From CAZXNF01 sp050741255 (lineage in GTDB: Bacteria; Pseudomonadota; Gammaproteobacteria; Burkholderiales; SG8-41), in contig JBOIEQ010000134.1 of assembly GCA_050741255.1 (NCBI GenBank), positions 1-12,152 of the forward strand: 12,152 nt of DNA, in the 5' to 3' direction. The notes beneath the pieces are model-generated. The model was not told the DNA's origin and ran no database searches. It saw only the letters and a program-made list of their open reading frames with translations. Shown piece by piece: positions 7,233-12,152 of this stretch (positions are counted from its first letter, which is position 1; each line of letters opens with the position of its first letter). The position numbers were made by a program, and so were the translations under genes.

Positions 7233-7271
7233 GCGCGCTCAAAAAAAGACCCGTTTCCGGAGGAGAAACCG

Positions 7272-8267
7272 ATGAACCGATACATCCTCGGCGCCTGCCT
7301 TGCCGCTGCTTGCGTGGCCGCCGCGCCGGCCGCACAGGCCCAGACCTCTTCGGCAGGCTCAGGACAGGCCTACCCGTCCAAACCCATCCGCATCGTCGTG
7401 CACTTCCCGCCCGGCGGGCCCACCGACCTCGTCGCCCGAGCCGTTGGCCAGAAGCTGAACGAAGCGTGGGGCCAGCAGGTCATCGTCGACAACCGGCCGG
7501 GCGCGGGCGGCGTGGTCGGCGTGGAAATGGTCGTGCGCGCCCCGCCCGATGGGTACACGCTGCTGTTCGCCACCGGGGGCAGCATGTCGATTGCGCCCGC
7601 GATGATCGCCAAGCTGCCGTACAACGTGTTTACCGATCTCGCGCCGATCAGCCTGCTCGTCATCAACCCGCAGATGCTGGTGCTGCACCCGTCGGTGCCG
7701 GCGAACAACGTGCGCGACCTGGTCAAGCTGGCGAAGTCCAAGCCGGGACAGATCAACTACGCCTCGGTGGGCGCCGGCAGCCCGAACCACCTCGGCGTGG
7801 AAATGCTCAAGTTCATGACCGGGATCGACATGGTGCACATCCCGTACAAGGGCACGGCACCCGCGGTGACCGACCTGCTCGCCGGACACGTCTCGCTCAT
7901 GTTCAACAGCATGCCGTCAGTGCTGCCGCAGGTGCAGGCGGGCCGCCTGAAGGGGATCGCGGTGGGGAGTGCCAAGCGCTCGCCGGCCGCACCCAACATA
8001 CCGACGGTGGCCGAGTCCGGCGTGCCGGGCTTCGAGTACGTGACCTGGTACGGGCTGTTCGCGCCGGTCGCGACGCCCAAGGACATCATCACGAAGCTCA
8101 ACACGGAAGTCGTGCGCATCCTGCAGGACAGGGAGATCGCGCAGCGCTTCGAGCGCGAAGGCGCCGAACCCGCCCCCGGCACGCCCGACCAGCTCGCGAA
8201 GTTCATGCGCAGCGAGCACGAGCAGTGGAAGAAGACGATCGCCGCCGCGAAAATGAAGCTCGAGTAA
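7272..8267 (+). CDS. Bug-family tripartite tricarboxylate transporter (TTT) receptor
   Basis: 331 residues, normal for the family. It is a secreted periplasmic binding protein that captures carboxylates or other small acids for a TctA/TctB-type membrane carrier. The signal peptide has a hydrophobic stretch at about 5-18 and probable cleavage after Ala23 (AAQA/QT); no lipobox is present. Bug hallmarks are YPSKPIRIVVHFPPGG with PTD (34-52), VIVDNRPGAGG (70-80), PPDGYTLL (91-98), the INYASVGAGSPNHL region and IPTVAESGVPGFE. The start is supported by GGAGGAG at 7259-7265, 6 bases from the ATG. No TctA or TctB gene is in the window, so it belongs to the many orphan Bug receptors. It diverges from the lactonase gene, which hints that its ligand may be linked to a lactone or its hydroxy acid. 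Ligand not predictable. Confidence 0.95.
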   Translation: MNRYILGACLAAACVAAAPAAQAQTSSAGSGQAYPSKPIRIVVHFPPGGPTDLVARAVGQKLNEAWGQQVIVDNRPGAGGVVGVEMVVRAPPDGYTLLFATGGSMSIAPAMIAKLPYNVFTDLAPISLLVINPQMLVLHPSVPANNVRDLVKLAKSKPGQINYASVGAGSPNHLGVEMLKFMTGIDMVHIPYKGTAPAVTDLLAGHVSLMFNSMPSVLPQVQAGRLKGIAVGSAKRSPAAPNIPTVAESGVPGFEYVTWYGLFAPVATPKDIITKLNTEVVRILQDREIAQRFEREGAEPAPGTPDQLAKFMRSEHEQWKKTIAAAKMKLE

Positions 8268-8272
8268 AGGCC

Positions 8273-8289
8273 GGCGCGGCGGCCGCGCC
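8273..8289. terminator. GC-rich hairpin between convergent genes, possible terminator
   Basis: A perfect 7-base inverted repeat, GGCGCGG and CCGCGCC with a 3-base loop, lies between the stop of the Bug receptor (8267) and the stop of the Rid gene (8298). It has no T run on either strand, so an intrinsic terminator is not proved. Short GC palindromes are also common in such DNA. Confidence 0.3.
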
Positions 8290-8297
8290 GCCGGACG

Positions 8298-8693
8298 TCA
8301 GATCGCGGCCATCACCGTGATCTCGACCATCAGGCCCGGGTCAGCCAGGTGGTTGACCTCGACCATGGTGCTGGTCGGCAGGTGGTCCTTCACGAACTCC
8401 TCGCGCGCGGCGACGATCTGCTTGAACTCGCGGATGTCCGTCGTATAGACCGTCGTCCACACCACGTCCGCCATCGTCGCGCCCGCCGCGGCGAGATTCT
8501 TTTCGATGTTGCGCAGGCACTGCCGCGTCTGCTCCAGCATGCTGCCCACGCCGACCTGCTGGCCGTCGTCGTCGCGCGAGACCTGGCCCGAGACGAAGAT
8601 CAGGCTCTTGGGCGCATCCACCCGCACGAAATGGTTGTAGATGGTGCCGCGGACGTTCTTGAGTCCGGGCGGATTGCCGCGTTTGATGGGCAT
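8298..8693 (-). CDS. Rid family (YjgF/YER057c/UK114) protein without the deaminase arginine
   Basis: 131 residues, the standard size of the trimeric Rid fold. Visible family features are SGQVSRDDDG (35-44), TRQCLRNIEKNLAAAG (56-71), VVWTTVYTTDI (77-87) and the end VEVNHLADPGLMVEI (111-125). In true RidA enzymes, which hydrolyse reactive imines/enamines such as 2-aminoacrylate, the pattern before the VEV strand is RSTVEV. Here it is STMVEV, with Ser108 in place of the key Arg. This points to one of the Rid subfamilies that lack imine deaminase activity. Such proteins often lie in catabolic operons and may act on ring-opened or enamine-like intermediates. The start is fixed by AAGGAA (8700-8705), 6 bases from the ATG. 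It is last in the dehydratase operon, 27 bases after the large-subunit stop. Confidence 0.9.
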   Translation of the reverse strand: MPIKRGNPPGLKNVRGTIYNHFVRVDAPKSLIFVSGQVSRDDDGQQVGVGSMLEQTRQCLRNIEKNLAAAGATMADVVWTTVYTTDIREFKQIVAAREEFVKDHLPTSTMVEVNHLADPGLMVEITVMAAI

Positions 8694-8720
8694 GACGGGT
8701 TCCTTATGGGCGTTCGCGCG

Positions 8721-9980
8721 TTAAGCAACCAGGCGCGGATCGGCGATGCAGCCGGCGAGCGCGCTGGCGGCGGCGGTGGCGGGACTGCACAGCAGGATGT
8801 CGGCGTTCTTGTTGCCCATGCGGCCCGGCATGTTGCGGTTGCTCGTGGACAGGCAGCGCTCGCCGTCGGCGATGACGCCCTGGTGCGTGCCCGCGCACAC
8901 GCCGCAGCCGGAGGGCATGAGCGTGGCGCCGGCTTCCACCAGCGCTTCGATGTCGCCGCTTTTCAGCGCGTCGAGCTCCGCCTGGCGCGAGGCCGGGGTG
9001 ACGATCAGCCGGATGTCGGGATGCACTTTTTTGCCGCGCAGGATGTCGGCCGCGATGTGCAGGTCGTCGGCGCGCGCGTTCGTGCACGAGCCGATGAACA
9101 CCTGGTCGATGGACTGCCCGGCCACCTCGGTCACGGACACCCCGGAGTCCTCGCGGCCGGGCAGGGCGACCATGGGTTCGAGCGTGCCGAGGTCGAAGTT
9201 CATTTCCGCGCAGTAGACCGCATCGGGATCGGACAGCACCGGGTCGAACGGCAGCTTCGCGCGCCCCTGCATGAACTGCGCGGTCACCGCGTCAAATGGA
9301 AACACGCCGCCCTTGGCGCCGACTTCCGTCGCCATGTTGCACAGGGTGAAGCGCTCGGAAACGGAGATCGAGGGCAGCGCGTCGCCCTGGAATTCGAGCA
9401 TTTCATACAGCGCGCCCAGCACGCCGAGCTGGCGGGCGATCTCCAGCATCAGGTCCTTGGCATACACGCCCTTGCGCAGCCGCCCGTGCAGCACCATCTT
9501 GCGCGTGGCGGGGACGCGGAACCAGAGCCGGCCCACCGCCCACAGGAAGCCGACCTCGGTTTCGCCGACGGCCAGCGCCAGCGCACCGACCGAACCGCCC
9601 GAGCAGGCGTGCGAATCGTTGCATACCGAGAGTGAACCGGGAACGATCCAGCCCTGTTCCACCATGACCTGGTGGGCGACGCCGGTGCCGGCTTCATAGA
9701 ACTTCGCAAAGCCGTGCTTGCGCACGAACTCGCGCACGCGTTTGAGGCTGTTCGCGTCCTTCGAGGAGTTCGGCGGGATGCCGTGGTCGAAGCACACGGC
9801 GATGCGGTCGGGCCGGTGCACGCGCGTCGCGCCCATCTTCTCGAACGCGTCGATGGCCCACGCCGCGTAGTCGTGCGAGTAGCTGAAATCGGGCGTCGCC
9901 TCGACGATGGTGCCGACCGCCAGCCCGGACCGTCCGCTCGTGCGTTCGAGCACCTTTTGTGCAAGCGTTCTGCCGGCCAT
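8721..9980 (-). CDS. Aconitase-superfamily dehydratase large subunit (LeuC/HacA-like)
   Basis: 419 residues, matching the short archaeal-type 3-isopropylmalate dehydratase/homoaconitase group (about 420) rather than the 465-residue E. coli LeuC type. With the small subunit it should dehydrate and rehydrate a malate-like hydroxy acid using a [4Fe-4S] cluster. Cluster ligands are Cys299 (GSCTN) and Cys359 and Cys362 (SGCGVC). Other motifs are CFDHGIPP (63-70), NDSHACSGG (121-129, in place of the usual DSHTCTxGA) and STSNRNMPGRMG (378-389). The ATG at 9980 was chosen because the frame upstream overlaps the small-subunit gene; only 2 bases separate the genes. A weak AAGG lies 7 bases upstream. 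No leuA or leuB is nearby, and the neighbours are catabolic, so a role in degrading an organic acid (for example a substituted malate or maleate) is more likely than leucine synthesis. Substrate unknown. Confidence 0.92.
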   Translation of the reverse strand: MAGRTLAQKVLERTSGRSGLAVGTIVEATPDFSYSHDYAAWAIDAFEKMGATRVHRPDRIAVCFDHGIPPNSSKDANSLKRVREFVRKHGFAKFYEAGTGVAHQVMVEQGWIVPGSLSVCNDSHACSGGSVGALALAVGETEVGFLWAVGRLWFRVPATRKMVLHGRLRKGVYAKDLMLEIARQLGVLGALYEMLEFQGDALPSISVSERFTLCNMATEVGAKGGVFPFDAVTAQFMQGRAKLPFDPVLSDPDAVYCAEMNFDLGTLEPMVALPGREDSGVSVTEVAGQSIDQVFIGSCTNARADDLHIAADILRGKKVHPDIRLIVTPASRQAELDALKSGDIEALVEAGATLMPSGCGVCAGTHQGVIADGERCLSTSNRNMPGRMGNKNADILLCSPATAAASALAGCIADPRLVA

Positions 9981-9982
9981 CG

Positions 9983-10489
9983 TCAGGCCTTTTCGGCGGC
10001 CAGCAGCGCGCGGCCGTAGTTGATCAGGCTGCCCGCCTCGACGATCTTCGCCACGACATCGGAGAACGGGGCGATGGCGAAGGTCTTGCCCTTCCAGCGC
10101 ACGACGCTCTCCGCCAGCGCGATCTCGATGTCGTCGCCGTCCTGCACGCCCTCCTTCACCAGCGCGGGGCATTGCACGACGACGATGCCGTTGTTCATGG
10201 CATTGCGAAAGAACAGCCGGGAAAAACTGTTCGCGACCACCGCCCGCACGCCTGCGGCACGCAGGGCGCGGCACGGCGACTCGCGGCCCGTGCCGTAGCC
10301 GAAGGCTTCCCCGGCCACCAGGACCGGATGCTCGCGCACCTTGCGGTTGGCCTCGGGACCGAGATCCAGCAGCACCTGCTCCGCCATCTGCTCGGGCGCG
10401 AGGAAGGAATGCCGCGCCGGCAGCACCACGTCCGCGGAGATGTGATCGCCGAAGACGGCTGCGGACCCGCGGATCGCTGCCAGCGCCAT
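9983..10489 (-). CDS. Aconitase-superfamily dehydratase small subunit (LeuD-like)
   Basis: 168 residues, the usual size of the separate swivelling domain of archaeal-type isopropylmalate dehydratase/homoaconitase. It closes over the cluster on the large subunit and supplies substrate-recognition residues. Motifs are FGDHISADVVLP (13-24), GEAFGYGTGRES (60-71, the counterpart of FGxGSSREH) and SFSRLFFRNAMNNG (88-101). The recognition loop after the first motif reads ARHSFLAPE (25-33), unlike the YLRM/YLVY-type loops of characterised isopropylmalate enzymes, and the SSRE pattern is TGRE. This suggests a different substrate. The ATG lies 4 bases after the stop of the carboxymuconolactone decarboxylase-like gene, with no Shine-Dalgarno site visible, so translational coupling is likely. 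Confidence 0.92.
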   Translation of the reverse strand: MALAAIRGSAAVFGDHISADVVLPARHSFLAPEQMAEQVLLDLGPEANRKVREHPVLVAGEAFGYGTGRESPCRALRAAGVRAVVANSFSRLFFRNAMNNGIVVVQCPALVKEGVQDGDDIEIALAESVVRWKGKTFAIAPFSDVVAKIVEAGSLINYGRALLAAEKA

Positions 10490-10493
10490 GACG

Positions 10494-11093
10494 TTAGGCG
10501 TTCACGTTCTCGGCGTAGGTTTTCGAGGGCAGGTTGTCGCGCGGCCATTCCGAACCGTTCTCGAACTGCGCGACGCCCACGGCGTGACGGGCCATGCCGG
10601 ATTCGAGCATCGCCATCGACACGATCTCGGCCACGCCGACGTCGCCGATGCCGTGCTTGCGCAGTTCGTCGAAGTCCGCGTCTCCCATCGGCTCGTTGAA
10701 GGCGGTCTTGCGCGCGAAGCGCAGCACCGCTTTCGTCTTCGCGTCCACCTTGGTCGATTTCTCGAACTCGAGGATTTCCATCACATCGTCCATCGTCATG
10801 TCGAAATGCTCGATCAGATGGGTCTGGTGGTTGTTGATGCAGCGCGGGCAGTCGACTTCGGCGGCGCACACCAGCGAGATCGAGTTCAGCAGCGGCTTGG
10901 ATAGTTCACCCTTGCCGAACTGCAGGCGCTTGGTCAGTCCCCACCAGTGCCGCAGCAGGTCGATGTCGAGCGCAAAGAAACCCCAGGTGGGCGTGAGAAA
11001 GTTAGCGCCCTTGGTCTTGCGGATGTCCTCGAAAATCTTCGCGGCTTCACCGGTCACGTCCTGCGGCTGGACGAGCTTCACTTTCTGAACCAT
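10494..11093 (-). CDS. Carboxymuconolactone decarboxylase/AhpD-like protein
   Basis: 199 residues, all-helical alkylhydroperoxidase (AhpD)-like fold. The redox motif DCPRCINNH gives Cys82, Cys85 and His89, as in AhpD-type peroxidases and many CMD-family proteins; true PcaC decarboxylases lack the CxxC pair. A role in thiol-dependent peroxide reduction or repair is therefore more likely than decarboxylation, although many such proteins sit in catabolic operons with no proven reaction. Two starts are possible, ATG 11099 and ATG 11093. AAGGAG (11101-11106) is only 1 base from the first but 7 from the second, so 11093 is chosen. It is the first gene of the minus-strand operon with the dehydratase subunits and the Rid protein. 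A peroxidase next to an Fe-S dehydratase could protect the oxygen-sensitive cluster; this is inference. Confidence 0.88.
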   Translation of the reverse strand: MVQKVKLVQPQDVTGEAAKIFEDIRKTKGANFLTPTWGFFALDIDLLRHWWGLTKRLQFGKGELSKPLLNSISLVCAAEVDCPRCINNHQTHLIEHFDMTMDDVMEILEFEKSTKVDAKTKAVLRFARKTAFNEPMGDADFDELRKHGIGDVGVAEIVSMAMLESGMARHAVGVAQFENGSEWPRDNLPSKTYAENVNA

Positions 11094-11100
11094 CGGCATG

Positions 11101-11106
11101 CTCCTT
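11101..11106 (-). promoter_or_regulatory. Ribosome-binding site of the CMD/AhpD-like gene
   Basis: AAGGAG on the minus strand. Its 7-base spacing to ATG 11093, against 1 base to ATG 11099, decides the start codon. Confidence 0.7.
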
Positions 11107-11127
11107 CGTGGAAATCGGGGGAAAGCG

Positions 11128-11157
11128 CTCGCGCGGGAGGAGGGGCGGGCGCGCGAG
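11128..11157 (-). promoter_or_regulatory. Leader hairpin with CCUCCUCC loop before the dehydratase operon
   Basis: Perfect 8-base inverted repeat, CTCGCGCG and CGCGCGAG, with a 14-base loop that reads CCCGCCCCTCCTCC on the minus (transcribed leader) strand. It lies 22 bases before the AAGGAG ribosome-binding site. The pyrimidine loop is complementary to Shine-Dalgarno sequence, so a regulatory role is conceivable. GC-rich chance pairing is the alternative. Confidence 0.3.
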
Positions 11158-11184
11158 GCGACTGGCAACCTTCTTGCTTGGGCT

Positions 11185-11213
11185 ATCTTGCTAGTTACCC
11201 GCCACGCAGTCAA
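11185..11213 (-). promoter_or_regulatory. Possible promoter for the dehydratase operon
   Basis: The minus strand shows TTGACT (11208-11213, five of six -35 bases), a 17-base spacer and CAAGAT (11185-11190, three of six -10 bases). Transcription would start near 11178, giving a leader of about 85 bases. ATCTTG (11185-11190) and CAAGAT (11211-11216) form an inverted repeat spanning both elements, and TCTTGCT occurs twice, at 11172-11178 and 11186-11192, so a regulator may bind here. Confidence 0.35.
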
Positions 11214-11268
11214 GATTGCGGGGCGGTGACCGTTCGTTGATTGAACCATCACACCAGAAGAGCGAGCC

Positions 11269-12152
11269 ATGAATATCCTTAAGCCTGCCGCCCGGTTTCT
11301 GGGCGTCACTGTCCTCCTCGCCTCGGTTTCGGGCGTTTGCAGCGCACAAACTTATCCTACGCGGCCCGTGCGTCTCATTGTGCCGTTCGCGCCGGGCGGC
11401 ATCTTCGACTTCATCGGCAGGCTGATGGCGCCGAAGCTGTCGGATGGCCTCGGGCAGACAGTGGTCGTCGACAACCGCGCCGGCGGCGGCGGCGTGATCG
11501 CCATGCAGCTGACGGCCAATGCCACGCCTGACGGCTACACCGTGCTGCTGGCGGATCCCTCGCTGGTGATCAACCTGCACCTGCAGAAAGATGCGCCTTA
11601 CTCGCTGAAAGAACTGACCCCGGTCACCGGCCTCACGACCGCCTCGCTCGTGCTGGCGGTAAACGCCAAGGTGCCCGCGAAGACGGTGAAGGAACTGATC
11701 GAGCTTTCCGGAAAAACGAGCCTCAATTACGGATCGGCCGGCGTCGGCAGTACGCCGCACATGGCCGGCGAGCTGTTCAAGTTCCGCACCAAAGCCAGCA
11801 TCGAGCACGTGCCGTTCAAGGGCGTCGGTCCCGCCGTCACCGCGGTCGTGGCGAATCAGGTGCAGATGGTGTTCGGCAGCGTTGCCGGCACCGACGGCTT
11901 CATCAAGGACGGGCGGCTGCGCGGCTTGGCGACCACCGGCGAGAAGCGGGCCAAGGCGATGCCGGACCTGCCGACGCTCGCCGAAGCCGGCGTCTCCGGC
12001 GCGGAGACGGCGGTGTGGGGCGCCATCCTGGTTCCCGCCGCGACGCCCAAGCCCATCATCGCGCGGCTGAACGCCGAGTTCCGCAAGGTGCTGCAGGAGT
12101 CCGATGTCCGCAGCGCCCTGGACAAGGCGGCGATCGAGCCGCTGGGCACCCC
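11269..12152 (+). CDS. Bug-family TTT receptor (3' partial)
   Basis: The first 294 residues of a second periplasmic Bug receptor; the frame is open to the window end and lacks roughly the last 30 residues. The signal peptide MNILKPAARF is followed by a hydrophobic core (about 10-22) and probable cleavage after Ala26 (VCSA/QT). Family motifs are YPTRPVRLIVPF with APGG (29-44), VVVDNRAGGGG (65-75), TPDGYTVLL (86-94), the LNYGSAGVGSTPHM region and LPTLAEAGVSG. In the ligand-binding loop, APGGIFDF replaces the common PGGPTD, while the Asp is kept. Only a weak purine-rich site (AGAAGAG) precedes the ATG. It diverges from the dehydratase operon across 175 bases, so its ligand may be the acid handled by that dehydratase. 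It differs clearly from the receptor at 7272 and is not a recent duplicate. Confidence 0.93.
   Translation, partial: MNILKPAARFLGVTVLLASVSGVCSAQTYPTRPVRLIVPFAPGGIFDFIGRLMAPKLSDGLGQTVVVDNRAGGGGVIAMQLTANATPDGYTVLLADPSLVINLHLQKDAPYSLKELTPVTGLTTASLVLAVNAKVPAKTVKELIELSGKTSLNYGSAGVGSTPHMAGELFKFRTKASIEHVPFKGVGPAVTAVVANQVQMVFGSVAGTDGFIKDGRLRGLATTGEKRAKAMPDLPTLAEAGVSGAETAVWGAILVPAATPKPIIARLNAEFRKVLQESDVRSALDKAAIEPLGT

Noticed and set aside
6767..8320. 517-codon + strand frame across the lactonase and Bug receptor
   Set aside because: Runs antisense to one recognised gene and out of frame with the other; no domain seen.
8349..9635. 428-codon + strand frame opposite the Rid and dehydratase large-subunit genes
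   Set aside because: His/Arg/Ala-rich shadow of two well-supported minus-strand genes.
9981..10274. Upstream extension of the dehydratase large subunit
   Set aside because: It overlaps the small-subunit gene in another frame and is Arg-rich, and the ATG at 9980 gives the expected N terminus.
11094..11309. Upstream extension of the CMD/AhpD-like protein
   Set aside because: Crosses the promoter region and the start of the divergent receptor; the AAGGAG site supports ATG 11093.
1..12152. Mobile elements, CRISPR arrays, tRNA or rRNA genes
   Set aside because: No transposase, regularly spaced repeat, terminal inverted repeat pair or RNA gene signature was seen while reading both strands.

Overview
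The window looks like chromosomal DNA of a GC-rich betaproteobacterium, most probably Burkholderiales. The reasons are very strong G/C bias at third codon positions, two periplasmic receptors of the Bug family (tripartite tricarboxylate transporter, TTT), which is hugely expanded in Bordetella, Achromobacter, Cupriavidus and Variovorax, and an accessory catabolic gene mix. Genus cannot be fixed from the sequence alone. I see no rRNA, tRNA, CRISPR array, insertion sequence or phage gene. No stretch over 170 bases lacks a gene.

Layout. (1) Bases 1-5755, + strand: a tightly spaced run of an acyl-CoA synthetase (5' end cut by the window), a thiolase-fold protein without the thiolase nucleophile, a DUF35 zinc-ribbon/OB-fold partner, a family 5 solute-binding protein, an alpha/beta hydrolase, and an RNase D-like 3'-5' exonuclease whose start is unclear. 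(2) Bases 5789-7155, - strand: an SMP-30/gluconolactonase-type lactonase followed by a small four-helix membrane protein. (3) Bases 7272-8267, + strand: a Bug receptor diverging from the lactonase across a 116-base promoter region. (4) Bases 8298-11093, - strand: an operon of a carboxymuconolactone decarboxylase/AhpD-like protein, the small and large subunits of an aconitase-superfamily dehydratase (LeuD/LeuC-like), and a Rid-family protein. (5) Bases 11269-12152, + strand: a second Bug receptor, cut by the window end, diverging from operon 4.

How it may work together (inference). The content reads as uptake and breakdown of organic acids. Periplasmic receptors capture carboxylates or related solutes. 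Hydrolases and a lactonase open esters or lactones. A dehydratase moves or removes a hydroxyl group on a malate-like acid. A CoA ligase activates an acid, and the thiolase-like/DUF35 pair cleaves or forms a C-C bond on a CoA ester. No actual substrate can be read from the sequence. The most notable points are the thiolase-like/DUF35 pair with both usual catalytic residues replaced, the dehydratase operon with an altered small-subunit specificity loop, an alpha/beta hydrolase with Glu where the catalytic His is expected, and an exonuclease gene with no ordinary start codon at its likely N terminus.
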